The notes: a model not told the origin generated them from the letters alone. 64,000 bases of DNA from Nibricoccus aquaticus (GCF_002310495.1 NZ_CP023344.1:2108001-2172000); one strand, 5' to 3'; shown: positions 41,221-51,214, numbered from the stretch's first letter. Made by a program: numbers and translations.

Positions 41221-43584
41221 ATGAATCACCTCGACCGAAAATTGCTGCGGGATCTGCGCGGGTTGAAATCGCAGGCGCTGGCGGTGGCGCTGGTGATGGC
41301 GTGCGGGCTGGCGATGATGATCATGACGCGGAGTTTGATCCGGTCGCTGGAGACGGCGCAGGCGGGCTACTATGAGCAGAATCGTTTCGCGCAGGTTTTC
41401 GCGGGGTTGAAGCGGGCGCCGTTGTCGGTCGCGGAGCGGGTGGCGGAAATTCCAGGGGTGGGCGCGGTGGAGACAGGGATCGGGATGCGCGTGACGCTGG
41501 ATCTGCCGGGGATGGACGAGCCGGCGAGCGCGTTGATCAATTCGCTGCCGGAGCGCGGCGAGGCGCGGTTGAACCGGCTGTATTTGAGATCCGGGCACAT
41601 GATTGGGATAGATTCGCGGCATCAGATTCTGGTTGGCGAGGCGTTTGCGGAGGCGCACGGGCTGAAACCAGGGGATGCGTTGTCGGCGATTTTGAACGGG
41701 CGGAAGATCCCGCTGCGGATCGCGGGGATCGTGTTGTCGCCGGAGTTTGTGTTCGAGGCGCCGCCGGGCGCGGCGTTGCCGGACAACCGGACGTTTGGGG
41801 TTTTCTGGATGAGGTACGAGGAGCTGGCGGAGGCGTATAGTCTGGAAGGGGCGTTTAACCGGGTGTCGGTGACGCTGGCGCCGGGAGCGTCGGAGCGGGC
41901 GGTGATCGCGGAGATGGACCGGGTGCTGGAGACGTTTGGCGGGCTGGGCGCGTATGGGCGGGAGAATCATCCGTCGCACATCCGCGTGCGGGATGAGATC
42001 CGCGTGCTGGAGGGGCTGTCGTTTGGTTTTCCCCTCGTGTTTCTGAGTGTGGCGGCGTTCATGACGAACTCGGTGATGAGCCGGCAGATCACGCTGCAGC
42101 GGGAGCAGATCGCGATTTTGAAGGCGTTTGGTTTTAGCAACGCGCAGATCGGCGGGCATTTTTTCAAGTTCACGTTCGCGATCATCGCGGCGGGGACGGC
42201 GCTCGGTGCGCTGGGCGGCGTGGTGCTGGGGCACAAGCTGGTGGATATGTATCACTTATTTTTCCGGTTCCCGCGGCTGGAGTTCATGCTGTCGTGGCCG
42301 ACATTGCTGGCGGCGGTGGCGGCGAGCGCGGTGGCGTCGTCGGTCGGTGTAGTGGGCGCGGTGAGACGCGCGGTGATGTTGCCGCCGGCGGAGGCGATGC
42401 GGCCGGAGGCGCCGGCGTCGTTTCGGCCGTCGCTGGTGGAGCGGGCGGGGATCGGCGGGTGGTTTAGCGCGTCGATGCGGATGGCGATGCGGAACGTGGA
42501 ACGGAAACCGTGGCGGGCGGGGTTGACGACCCTGGCACTGGCGATGGCGACGGGGATCTTGATTATCCCGAATTCGTTTCGCGACGGAGTCGGGTACATT
42601 TTGGATTTTCAGTGGGATCTGGTGCATCGCGAGACGGTGTCGCTGTCGCTGGTGGAGCCGGGGCCCTCGCGGGCGATCGCGGAGTTCAGGCAGTTGCCGG
42701 GCGTGGTTCATGCCGAGCCGTTTCGCTATGTGGCGGTGGAGCTAGACGCGGGAACGGTGCGGCGGCGCGTGGCGATCCAAGGGCTGCCGTCGGAGGGATT
42801 GTTGAGCCGGGTGGTCGATGGAAGCGGAGTGCCGCTGACGTTGCCGGAGCGCGGGCTGGTGCTTTCGCGGAAGCTCGGTGAGGCGCTCGGGCTGCGCGTG
42901 GGTGATACGATTGTGGTGCGGGTGTTGGAAGGAAAGCGGCCGGTGCGCGAAGTGACGGTGGCGGGGTTTGCGGAGGATTTTGCGGGGATCGCGGCGTATA
43001 TGGAGCTGGACGCGCTCAACCGGTTGCTGATGGAAGGCGACCGGATCAGTGGCGCGCATGTGAGTGTGGCCGCGGGGAGCTGGCGGGCGTTTTTGCAGGC
43101 GGTGAAAGAGACACCGCGGGCGTCGGGCGTGGTGATCAAGGATTCGATGCGGGAGAGTTTTCGGAAGACGACGGCGCAGAGCATCGGGTTATTGCAGACG
43201 ATCTATCTGGTGTTCGCGACGGTGGTGGCCTTTGGGATCGTGTATAACAGCGCGCGGATCTCGCTGTCGGAGCGGCAGCGGGAGCTGGCGACGTTGCGGG
43301 TGTTGGGGTTCACGCGGCGCGAAGTGGGCGCGGTGCTCGTGGGGGAATTGGTGATACTGGCGGTGGTGGCGATTCCGCTGGGGCTGGTTTTCGGGTCGGG
43401 TATGGCGAAGGCGATTCTCACGAGTGTGAACACGGAGACGGTGCGGCTGCCGTTGATCCTGACGGCGGGGAATTACGCGTTTGCGACGCTGGTGATTGTG
43501 GTGGCGACGACGCTGTCGCTCGTGTTTGCGTGTCGGAAGCTGGCGCAGCTCGATCTCGTGGCTGTGCTGAAAGCCCGCGACTGA
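41221..43584 (+). CDS. ABC transporter permease with two FtsX domains
   Basis: A 787-residue membrane protein. An N-terminal helix (ALAVALVMACGLAMMIM) is followed by a periplasmic MacB-PCD-like domain, a first FtsX triad (about 265-395: LVFLSVAAFMTNSVM, FAIIAAGTALGALGG, LLAAVAASAVASSVG), then a second helix-periplasmic-domain unit and a second FtsX triad (about 660-780). It works with the upstream ATPase and the downstream adaptor as a tripartite efflux or lipid/lipoprotein-type exporter. A CCCCTGCCC motif lies 18 bp before the start. Confidence 0.92.
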   Translation: MNHLDRKLLRDLRGLKSQALAVALVMACGLAMMIMTRSLIRSLETAQAGYYEQNRFAQVFAGLKRAPLSVAERVAEIPGVGAVETGIGMRVTLDLPGMDEPASALINSLPERGEARLNRLYLRSGHMIGIDSRHQILVGEAFAEAHGLKPGDALSAILNGRKIPLRIAGIVLSPEFVFEAPPGAALPDNRTFGVFWMRYEELAEAYSLEGAFNRVSVTLAPGASERAVIAEMDRVLETFGGLGAYGRENHPSHIRVRDEIRVLEGLSFGFPLVFLSVAAFMTNSVMSRQITLQREQIAILKAFGFSNAQIGGHFFKFTFAIIAAGTALGALGGVVLGHKLVDMYHLFFRFPRLEFMLSWPTLLAAVAASAVASSVGVVGAVRRAVMLPPAEAMRPEAPASFRPSLVERAGIGGWFSASMRMAMRNVERKPWRAGLTTLALAMATGILIIPNSFRDGVGYILDFQWDLVHRETVSLSLVEPGPSRAIAEFRQLPGVVHAEPFRYVAVELDAGTVRRRVAIQGLPSEGLLSRVVDGSGVPLTLPERGLVLSRKLGEALGLRVGDTIVVRVLEGKRPVREVTVAGFAEDFAGIAAYMELDALNRLLMEGDRISGAHVSVAAGSWRAFLQAVKETPRASGVVIKDSMRESFRKTTAQSIGLLQTIYLVFATVVAFGIVYNSARISLSERQRELATLRVLGFTRREVGAVLVGELVILAVVAIPLGLVFGSGMAKAILTSVNTETVRLPLILTAGNYAFATLVIVVATTLSLVFACRKLAQLDLVAVLKARD

Positions 43585-43596
43585 TTTTTTTATTCG

Positions 43597-44871
43597 ATGA
43601 AACCGTCCGATAATTCCGCTCCTGTGATTTTGAAATCGAAGGCTTCCGTGAAGAAGCGGCGTGTGCCGTGGGTGTACATCGCGGGGGGCGTGTTGCTGGT
43701 GTTGATTGTTATCGGACTGATGCCGAAACCGGTGTCGGTGGAGACGGCGCGGGTGAAGACGGGGATGTTGCGCGTGACGGTCGATGAGGAAGGGCGGACG
43801 CGGGTGAAGAATCGCTACGTGATCGCGGCGCCGGCGGCGGGGCATATGCGGCGCATCGAGTTGAAGCCGGGGGCGAAGGTTGAGGCGCGGGGGACGTTGC
43901 TGACGTCGTTGGAGACGAGCGGTGCTGATTTATTGGATGCGCGGAGTCTGGCGCAGGCGGAGGCGCGGGTGCGTGCGGCGGAGGCGGCGCGGGATCAGGC
44001 GGTGGCGAGGCGCGAGAGTGCGAAGGCGACGGCGGAGCTGGCGCGGACGGAGCTGGACCGGGTGCAGTCGCTTTTCGCGCAGGTGAGTGTGTCGCGTCAG
44101 GATCTGGATGCGGCGGTGACGCGGGCGCGGACGACGGCGGAGGAAGGGCGGGCGTCGGAGTTCGGAGCGAGGATCGCGGAATACGAATTGGAGCAGGCGC
44201 GGGCGTTGCTGATGCGCGGGAGGCCGGAGGCGGCGGGAGACACGGCGCAGGAGAGTCTGGCGACGTTGCCCGTGGTGTCGCCGGTGAGCGGGCGGGTGTT
44301 GCGGGTGTTTCAGGAGAGTGCGCGGACGGTTGTATCGGGAACCCCGTTACTGGAGGTGGGCGATGCGACGGATCTGGAGGTGATCGTGGAAGTGCTTTCG
44401 AGAGATGGCGTGGCGATCGACCAGGGGGCGAAGGTGTTTTTGGAGCAATGGGGCGGAGGTGAAGCGCTGGAGGCGAAGGTGCGGTTGGTGGAGCCGTCGG
44501 CGTTTACGAAGATTTCTGCGCTGGGTGTGGAGGAGCAGCGGGTGAACGTGATCGCGGATTTCGTCGATGCGGTGGAGAAGCGGCCGACGTTGGGCGATGC
44601 GTACCGGGTGGAGGCGCGGATCGTGGTGTGGGAGAAGGATGCGGTGACGCAGGTGGCGGCGGGGGCGTTGTTTCAGCGCGGGGGAAGGTGGCAGGTTTTT
44701 GTGGTGGAGAACGGGCGGGCGCGGTTGCGCGAGGTGAAGACAGGGCGGTCGAATGGGGTGATGACGCAGATCGTCGAGGGGTTGAAGACGGAGGAAGTCG
44801 TGATCGTTTATCCGGGGGATAAGATCGTGGAGGGTGTGCGGGTGAAGGCGGGTGATGCGGTGGGGCGGTGA
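43597..44871 (+). CDS. Periplasmic adaptor (HlyD/MacA-type)
   Basis: A 424-residue membrane-fusion protein starting 12 bp after the permease. One N-terminal helix (WVYIAGGVLLVLIVIGL) anchors it. A split lipoyl domain (APAAGHMRRIELKPGAKVEA and VVSPVSGRVLRVF) flanks a helical hairpin of about 90 residues rich in Ala/Arg/Glu (about 110-200). The beta-barrel and membrane-proximal domains follow. It would link the ABC permease to an outer-membrane channel; no TolC-like gene is in the window. No Shine-Dalgarno sequence precedes the ATG (TTTTTTTATTCG). Confidence 0.92.
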   Translation: MKPSDNSAPVILKSKASVKKRRVPWVYIAGGVLLVLIVIGLMPKPVSVETARVKTGMLRVTVDEEGRTRVKNRYVIAAPAAGHMRRIELKPGAKVEARGTLLTSLETSGADLLDARSLAQAEARVRAAEAARDQAVARRESAKATAELARTELDRVQSLFAQVSVSRQDLDAAVTRARTTAEEGRASEFGARIAEYELEQARALLMRGRPEAAGDTAQESLATLPVVSPVSGRVLRVFQESARTVVSGTPLLEVGDATDLEVIVEVLSRDGVAIDQGAKVFLEQWGGGEALEAKVRLVEPSAFTKISALGVEEQRVNVIADFVDAVEKRPTLGDAYRVEARIVVWEKDAVTQVAAGALFQRGGRWQVFVVENGRARLREVKTGRSNGVMTQIVEGLKTEEVVIVYPGDKIVEGVRVKAGDAVGR

Positions 44872-44985
44872 GTGGGTTGAGGCAGCGGGAGGCCGAAGGA
44901 GGAGAGGCTGACGGGCGTGGTGGAATTGAAGGCGGATGCGTGAGCTGACTTTTCTTTTGGCGGGGCGCGGTGTTGGCTGGGGGGA

Positions 44986-46347
44986 ATGAGTCACGCATCC
45001 CTCGATACGATCGCAGCATTGGCCACTCCGGTGGGAACGTCCGCCATCGCGGTGGTGCGGGCGAGCGGGCCGGAGTGCGCGGAGCTGGCGCGGGCGATTT
45101 TTGGAGAGACTCCCCTGCCCCGGATGGCGCATCACGCGGATTATCGGGATCGAGCGGGCGCGGTGGTGGATGATGTGCTGGTGACGTTTTTCGCGGGGCC
45201 GAAGTCGTACACGGGCGAGGACACGCTGGAAATTTCATCGCACGGGAATCCTTTTATCGCGCAGAAGATATTGGAGGATCTGCTGGCGCGGGGATGTCGG
45301 GCGGCGGAGGCGGGGGAATTTACGCGGCGGGCGTTTTTGAGCGGGCGGATGGATTTGAGCCAGGCGGAGGCGGTGATGGATTTGATCCATGCGCGGAGCA
45401 AGCGGGCGTTAGCGGCGGCGAATCAGCAGCTGCGCGGGAGTCTTGGCCGGCATCTGGGAGTGTTGACGGATGAGTTGCTCGGCGTGCTGGCGCGGGTGGA
45501 GGCTTATATCGATTTTCCCGATGAGGATTTGCCGGCGGAGGATCGCAGGATCGTGGCGCGTGGGGTGGAGCGCGTGGCGGCGGGGACGGAGCGGTTGCTG
45601 GCGACGCAGCATTACGGGGAGTTGTTGAGAGACGGCATCAAAACGGTGATCGTGGGCGAGCCGAACGCGGGGAAGAGTTCACTGCTGAACCAGCTGGTGG
45701 GGCGCGAGCGGGCGCTGGTGAGTCCGGAGCCGGGGACGACGCGGGATTTTATCGAAGAGCGGGTGATCCTGGGGCCGCATTGTCTGCGCCTGATCGATAC
45801 GGCGGGGCTGAACCCCTCGCCTGCCCCGCTGGAAAAACTCGGAATGGAAAAGACGCTGGAGCGCGCGGCGGAGGCGGATTTGTTTTTATTGGTGTTGGAT
45901 GCGACGCGGCCGCATCCGGAGCTGCCTAAGGAGCTGGTTGAGCGGTTATCGGCGGAAAACGCGTTGGTGGTCTTTAATAAGATCGATCTCGGCGGTGATC
46001 AGCTTGATATAGAGCAATATATTGAAGGAAAGGAGGTTGTACGAATATCGGCACGCACGGGTGAGGGCGTTGACTCGCTAATCTCGGCGGTGGTGGAGCG
46101 GGCGGAGGCGTTTCGTCGCGATCAGGGAGATGAGGTGATTGCGATCAATGCGCGTCATGCGGCGGCGTTGGGGCGCGCGCAGGAATGTTTGAAGGCGGCT
46201 GGGGCTAATCTCGGAGTGGCTGGGCCGGTGGAGTTGCTGGCGAGCGATCTGCGTGGGGCGCTCGATGCGCTGGGAGAGATCGGCGGGAAGATCGATAACG
46301 AGCGGATGTTGGATCATCTCTTCGCGACATTTTGTATCGGGAAGTAG
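44986..46347 (+). CDS. mnmE: tRNA modification GTPase MnmE
   Basis: With MnmG it forms the 5-carboxymethylaminomethyl group on U34 of tRNAs reading split codon boxes. The 453-residue protein has the N-terminal folate-binding domain (TIAALATPVGTSAIAVVRAS), a helical domain holding an inserted G domain (G1 GEPNAGKSS at 223-231, G3 DTAG, G4 NKID), and the diagnostic C-terminus FCIGK. It is followed by mnmG after 136 bp. Inside it lies an exact copy of the 12-mer ACTCCCCTGCCC (45109). Confidence 0.97.
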   Translation: MSHASLDTIAALATPVGTSAIAVVRASGPECAELARAIFGETPLPRMAHHADYRDRAGAVVDDVLVTFFAGPKSYTGEDTLEISSHGNPFIAQKILEDLLARGCRAAEAGEFTRRAFLSGRMDLSQAEAVMDLIHARSKRALAAANQQLRGSLGRHLGVLTDELLGVLARVEAYIDFPDEDLPAEDRRIVARGVERVAAGTERLLATQHYGELLRDGIKTVIVGEPNAGKSSLLNQLVGRERALVSPEPGTTRDFIEERVILGPHCLRLIDTAGLNPSPAPLEKLGMEKTLERAAEADLFLLVLDATRPHPELPKELVERLSAENALVVFNKIDLGGDQLDIEQYIEGKEVVRISARTGEGVDSLISAVVERAEAFRRDQGDEVIAINARHAAALGRAQECLKAAGANLGVAGPVELLASDLRGALDALGEIGGKIDNERMLDHLFATFCIGK

Positions 46348-46483
46348 TTGGACTCGGTGGGCGCTGGAGATGGCGGCGGATGCGTGAAGCGATGGATGAG
46401 CGTTGCGGGGAATTGGGTACACTTCCTCTTTGCGTGGTGCTGGGGTTTTATGCTTAATCGTCGGCTTAATTTACTGCTAGTCG

Positions 46484-48376
46484 ATGATTTACAATAAGAT
46501 ACCGTTTGATGTGATTGTGTGCGGCGCTGGTCATGCAGGCTGTGAGGCAGCTTTGGCGGCGGCGCGAATGGGGGCTAACACGCTGCTTTTGACGGGTAAT
46601 ATCGATACGATTGCCCAAATGAGCTGCAATCCGGCTATTGGCGGGCAGGCGAAGGGGCAGATGGTGCGTGAAATCGATGCATTGGGCGGAGAGATGGGGA
46701 TCAACACGGATCTCACCGGAATTCAGTTTCGCTTATTGAATGAATCCAAGGGACTGGCGGTACAGTCGCCTCGGGCGCAGTGCGACAAGAAGGCGTATCA
46801 GTTTCGTCTGAAGCACACGCTGGAGCTTCAGAAGAATCTACAGGTTTTTCAAGCAACGGTGACTGGGCTTGTTTACACCGGACAAAAAGTCACGGGCGTA
46901 CGCACGAACCTCGATATTGAGTTCAACGCCGCGACGGTAGTTGTGACGACCGGGACTTTCCTGCGGGGGTTGATGCATATCGGGCAGAATAAGAATGAAG
47001 GCGGACGCTTGGGTGACTTTAGCGCGAAGACGTTATCGGCCAGTTTTCTTGAGGCGGGGATCGAGTTGCAGCGGTTGAAAACGGGGACTCCGCCACGGTT
47101 ATTGGGACGGAGTTTGGATTTCAGCCAGATGGAGGAGCAAAAGGGTGATAACTCCCCTGCCCTCTTTGCATTTCATGACACGCGCGATCCCGAAAATTTG
47201 TTCCACGTGGAACAGACCGGCGAACAGCGGCTTGGCTGGCGGCCGGGGTCGGCTCAGGTTTCGTGCTGGATGACGTATACGACGGCGGCCACGGCGCAGC
47301 TCGTTCGGGATAACTTACATAAGTCGGCAATGTATTCCGGGGAGATCGAGGGCGTTGGGCCGCGCTATTGCCCGAGTATTGAGGATAAATTTGTCCGCTT
47401 CGCTGATAAGCCGAGGCATTTGTTGTTTTTGGAGCCTGAGGGACGTACGACGAATGAGTACTATGTGAATGGGCTTTCCACGTCGCTGCCGTTTGAGGTG
47501 CAGCTTGAGATGGTTCATAGCGTTCCTGGTCTGCAAAATGCGGTACTGCTGCGGCCCGCGTATGCGGTTGAGTACGATTTCGCGCCGCCGACTCAGCTAT
47601 TTCCATCACTGGAATCCCGAAAGGTGGAGAATTTGTTTTTTGCCGGGCAGATAAATGGGACCTCGGGGTACGAGGAGGCGGCAGCGCAGGGATTAATCGC
47701 TGGAGTTAATGCGGTCCGTAAGGTCCGAACGCAGTCCCCGTTGGTCATGCAACGGCACGAAGGCTATATCGGCGTGCTGATTGATGATTTGGTGACCAAG
47801 GGGACGCGTGAGCCTTATCGCATGTTTACGAGCCGGGCGGAGCATCGGCTTTTGTTTAATCACGGGAGTGCGGAGCTGCGTTTGTTACATCATGCGCGTG
47901 AGCATGGGTTAGTTTCGCCGACGCGCTTGATTCGAATGGAGGAGAAGAAGCGCCAGGTGGACTATTGGGTACAGGCGTTTGAGAAACTGCGGGCGCCGGT
48001 CGGGCAGGGGAGTTGGGGTGATGCGGTCCGGCGTTCGACGACGGGCAACGCTCCGGTGCCGGACTACCCGGTGGAGTTTGGTAGTTTATCGGCGGAGATT
48101 CGTGGCGAAGCACTCTATCGGGTCAGCTATCAGGGCTATTTTGCTCGCGAACAGCGGCAGATCGAAAAACTTTCGGCGGTCGAAAAGATCAAGATTCCGG
48201 CTGACATGGACTTTCTCTCCATCCGTGGTTTGCGAAAAGAGAGCGCACTCAAGCTTCAGGAATTTAAGCCCTATAACTTGGGTCAAGCGGGCCGTATTAG
48301 TGGAGTTAACCCGGCGGATATTAGCATTTTAATGGTTTATATTGAGGCGGTTAGGGCAGGGCGCATGAGTGGGTGA
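46484..48376 (+). CDS. mnmG: tRNA uridine-5-carboxymethylaminomethyl(34) synthesis enzyme MnmG
   Basis: FAD-dependent partner of MnmE. The 630-residue protein opens with the dinucleotide-binding motif VCGAGHAGCEAALAAARMG; the GidA signature region GPRYCPSIEDKFVRF and the segment INGTSGYEEAAAQGL are intact, as is the C-terminal helical domain (INPADISILMVYIE-like, here VNPADISILMVYIE). Base composition is AT-richer and codon use less biased than in mnmE. Two exact copies of the 12-mer ACTCCCCTGCCC (one per orientation) lie within it. Confidence 0.97.
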   Translation: MIYNKIPFDVIVCGAGHAGCEAALAAARMGANTLLLTGNIDTIAQMSCNPAIGGQAKGQMVREIDALGGEMGINTDLTGIQFRLLNESKGLAVQSPRAQCDKKAYQFRLKHTLELQKNLQVFQATVTGLVYTGQKVTGVRTNLDIEFNAATVVVTTGTFLRGLMHIGQNKNEGGRLGDFSAKTLSASFLEAGIELQRLKTGTPPRLLGRSLDFSQMEEQKGDNSPALFAFHDTRDPENLFHVEQTGEQRLGWRPGSAQVSCWMTYTTAATAQLVRDNLHKSAMYSGEIEGVGPRYCPSIEDKFVRFADKPRHLLFLEPEGRTTNEYYVNGLSTSLPFEVQLEMVHSVPGLQNAVLLRPAYAVEYDFAPPTQLFPSLESRKVENLFFAGQINGTSGYEEAAAQGLIAGVNAVRKVRTQSPLVMQRHEGYIGVLIDDLVTKGTREPYRMFTSRAEHRLLFNHGSAELRLLHHAREHGLVSPTRLIRMEEKKRQVDYWVQAFEKLRAPVGQGSWGDAVRRSTTGNAPVPDYPVEFGSLSAEIRGEALYRVSYQGYFAREQRQIEKLSAVEKIKIPADMDFLSIRGLRKESALKLQEFKPYNLGQAGRISGVNPADISILMVYIEAVRAGRMSG

Positions 48377-48498
48377 TCGTTTTTTATTTGGCCGATGCGG
48401 CGGCATAGGTTTCGGGATCTGCGCCCTGTAACATTTGTGAAACGCTCGGGTAAAATCGCTCGGCTTGCTGTTCGCCAGTTTGTAACTTCCGGGCTCAT

Positions 48499-49218
48499 AT
48501 GACGGACAGCAAAGTGAAGAAGATTTTGATCGTGGACGATGAGGCCGATGTTACCGAGTTGGTTTCCTATCATCTCAAAGCCAAGGGCTATCAGGTGGAG
48601 GCGATCAATAATCCCAATAACAGCCTAGGCACGGCGCGGACATTTTTGCCCGATCTGGTGATCCTAGATGTAATGATGCCGGATCTGAATGGAGTGCAGA
48701 TTTGCCGCCTGTTGCGTGCCGATCCGCAGCTTAAAAAAGTCCCGGTGATATTTCTCACCGCGAAGGCGGAAGAGTCGGATCGTATTCAGGGATTGGAAAC
48801 AGGTGCTGATGACTACATTTGCAAGCCATTCAGCACCAAAGAACTTGTGCTTCGAGTGCAGTCGATTTTACGGCGGGCATCTGAGGGTGGCGGTGAAGAA
48901 GTGAAAAAGCTTCAGGCGGGCGACATCGTGATCGATATCGAGCGACACGAAGCGGTTGTCTGCGGTAAGGCCATCGAGCTCACGGCGACCGAGTTTAAGC
49001 TTCTGCGCCTGCTCATGGAGCGTCGAGGCCGCGTGCAGACTCGCGAACATCTTTTGATTAACGTCTGGAATTACGAAACCGAGATTGAGACGCGCACCGT
49101 GGATACGCACGTGAGACGTCTTCGCGAAAAGCTCGGCGCGGAAGCCGACTGGATTGAAACCATCCGCGGGGTGGGGTACCGCTTGGCCGAGCGTAAAGTC
49201 CAGACATGCCCTACTTGA
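48499..49218 (+). CDS. PhoB-like response regulator
   Basis: A 239-residue OmpR/PhoB-type regulator. The receiver has DDE (13-15 region, IVDDEADV), phospho-acceptor Asp57 in VILDVMMPDLNG, and Lys in CKPFSTKEL. The C-terminal winged helix includes ELTATEFKLLRLLMERRGRV and DTHVRRLREKL with TIRGVGYRL. It overlaps the kinase gene by 13 bp. The pair most resembles PhoB/PhoR of the phosphate regulon, but no pst genes are present to confirm it. Confidence 0.9.
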   Translation: MTDSKVKKILIVDDEADVTELVSYHLKAKGYQVEAINNPNNSLGTARTFLPDLVILDVMMPDLNGVQICRLLRADPQLKKVPVIFLTAKAEESDRIQGLETGADDYICKPFSTKELVLRVQSILRRASEGGGEEVKKLQAGDIVIDIERHEAVVCGKAIELTATEFKLLRLLMERRGRVQTREHLLINVWNYETEIETRTVDTHVRRLREKLGAEADWIETIRGVGYRLAERKVQTCPT

Positions 49219-50477
49219 TCATCGCCGCCTTGGTCCTGGCTCTGGGCTTCTTGCTTCGCCGCCATTGGAGTCATCGGACGGCGATGCGTAGTCTGCATCA
49301 GGCGATTCTGCAAAAGCAGGCGCTCTTGCGTGAGGATTTGCCCGGCTCGTTGAGTGATAGCTGGGATCAACTTTGCCGCGAAACCAACGATCTTATCTCC
49401 GAGGTCAGCCGCCTCCAGCACCAGCGCACTGGCCAGCTTGCTCAACTTGAGGCCACGCTCGGCAGTCTTCAGGAAGCGGTGCTGATCGTGGATCGCGACA
49501 ACTACATCTTGCTCGCGAACAAAGCCCTTCAGGAAATTTTCCCGCGCGCCACCAACATCCTCCATCAACGTCTCGAACTCGTCCTGCACAGTGTCACGTT
49601 TCTCTCGTACGTTGAGTCCGTGCGCAAAAATGAGGCTGAGCCTCAGCACGAGATGGAGTTCGCCGATGGCAACCGCTCGCTGTGGGTCGAAGTTACCGGC
49701 ACGACGATTCCTCCGCTCAACGGCCAGCAGGGCCCGTGGGCGCTGTTCGTCCTCCACGACATCACGAAACAAAAAAAACTGGAGGCCGTGCGAAAGGATT
49801 TCGTCGCCAATGTCTCTCACGAACTGCGAACGCCGCTCAGCATTATCAAAGGTTACACTGAAACCCTCGTCGATGGGCACCACGACATACCCGGAGCTGA
49901 CCGCGATAAATTCCTGCGCACCATCCAGCGTCATACTGAGCGGTTAAATTCGCTCCTCGAAGATCTCCTTACGCTCTCGCGTCTCGAATCCATTAACCCA
50001 GGGCTTCGCCGCGAGTCCGTCGCGCTCTCCTCGCTAATCGCTTCTATCATCGACGACTATCGCGCACGCCCCGCCGCCGCCGAGCATCAACTTCATTTCG
50101 CGATCGATCCCACTGTCGGCGAGCTGCTCATCGATCCACTCAAGGTAACTCAAGTCTGCGAAAACCTCCTCGATAATGCGCTCAAATACACGCCCAAGGG
50201 CTCGCACATCGACGTCTCCGCGCGCATCCGTGATCAAGAAGTGGAAGTCTGCATACGCGACAATGGCCCGGGTATTCCGGCCGACGATCTCCCGCACATC
50301 TTCGAGCGTTTCTACCGCGTGGACAAAGGCCGCTCCCGCGACAAGGGCGGCACCGGTCTCGGTCTCAGCATCGTGAAACATATTATCCAGCTCCACGGCG
50401 GCCGCGTCTGGGTTGAAAGCACGCTAGGGCAGGGGACCGCGTTCTATTTTAGCCTACTGGTTCGTGCCAACGGCTAA
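49206..50477 (+). CDS. PhoR-like sensor histidine kinase
   Basis: A 423-residue kinase with one N-terminal membrane helix (LIIAALVLALGFLL), a coiled coil, a PAS domain (about 85-190: LQEAVLIVDRDNYILLANKA), HisKA with VSHELRTPLSIIKG (His205), and an ATPase domain (NLLDNALKYTP, DNGPGIP, GGTGLGLSIVK). The single helix and PAS domain match the PhoR layout. Codons are strongly C-ended, unlike plus-strand genes to its left. A GGGCAGGGG motif lies near the end (50427). Confidence 0.9.
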   Translation: MPYLIIAALVLALGFLLRRHWSHRTAMRSLHQAILQKQALLREDLPGSLSDSWDQLCRETNDLISEVSRLQHQRTGQLAQLEATLGSLQEAVLIVDRDNYILLANKALQEIFPRATNILHQRLELVLHSVTFLSYVESVRKNEAEPQHEMEFADGNRSLWVEVTGTTIPPLNGQQGPWALFVLHDITKQKKLEAVRKDFVANVSHELRTPLSIIKGYTETLVDGHHDIPGADRDKFLRTIQRHTERLNSLLEDLLTLSRLESINPGLRRESVALSSLIASIIDDYRARPAAAEHQLHFAIDPTVGELLIDPLKVTQVCENLLDNALKYTPKGSHIDVSARIRDQEVEVCIRDNGPGIPADDLPHIFERFYRVDKGRSRDKGGTGLGLSIVKHIIQLHGGRVWVESTLGQGTAFYFSLLVRANG

Positions 50478-50596
50478 GCGAGCGCGTGCCGCTCGAGACC
50501 CTTCGCTCGTGCATACTTGCCGCGATGATCGAATAAATCGTCGCTCCACACGCTTTGCGCTTTCGCGACCGCGTGCGCCTCTGCTAGCTCCGCCGC

Positions 50597-51214
50597 GTGG
50601 ATAACGCCGCCCGCACCGCCGACTACCTTTCCCGCCGTGATTCGCGCCTGTCCGCTCTGAAGACATTTCTGGCCGACTCGGTGCCGGCCAAAGCCCTGTC
50701 TCAGCTCACATTCGAGATCGGCTGTGGCCACGGTCATTATCTCACGGCGTATGCAGCAGCGCATCCCGACGCATTCTGTATTGGCATCGATCTGCTCAAA
50801 GACCGGATCATCCGCGCCGGCCGCAAACGCGACCGCGCAAAACTCACCAACCTCCTCTTCCTAGAAGCGGAAGCCCGTGAATTTCTTGACGCCCTTCCGT
50901 CGCTTGCAGCTCTGGCGGATATTTTCATCCTCTTCTCCGACCCCTGGCCGAAACGCCGCCATCATAAGAACCGTATCCTCCAGTCGGACTTCCTCTCCGC
51001 GTTGGCCGCTAAAACCCGACCAGGCGCCCGGCTTTGCTTCCGCACGGATTACGCCCCCTATTTCTCCGCCGCACAAGCGACCGTAGCCTCTCATTCTGAC
51101 TGGAAAGTCGATGCGTCCGATTCATGGCCCTTCGAACTGGAAACCGTCTTTCAAAGCCGCGCTGCCTCCTATCAATCGCTCGTCGCCCGTCGGGCCTCTC
51201 ATCTCGCGACTTAA
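50597..51214 (+). CDS. trmB: tRNA (guanine-N7)-methyltransferase
   Basis: Methylates G46 of tRNA using S-adenosylmethionine. The 205-residue protein has the SAM motif FEIGCGHGHYL, the acidic residue after strand 2 (CIGIDLLKDR), and the family signature SDPWPKRRHHKNR. The start is GTG at 50597, with no Shine-Dalgarno sequence. It lies between phoR and the ATP synthase operon, about 120 bp from the former and 180 bp from the latter. Confidence 0.93.
   Translation: MDNAARTADYLSRRDSRLSALKTFLADSVPAKALSQLTFEIGCGHGHYLTAYAAAHPDAFCIGIDLLKDRIIRAGRKRDRAKLTNLLFLEAEAREFLDALPSLAALADIFILFSDPWPKRRHHKNRILQSDFLSALAAKTRPGARLCFRTDYAPYFSAAQATVASHSDWKVDASDSWPFELETVFQSRAASYQSLVARRASHLAT

Noticed and set aside
46348-46483. 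Possible replication origin beside mnmE-mnmG
   Set aside because: No cluster of DnaA boxes and no dnaA, parA/parB or rnpA; the skew change nearby has the wrong sign for an origin.
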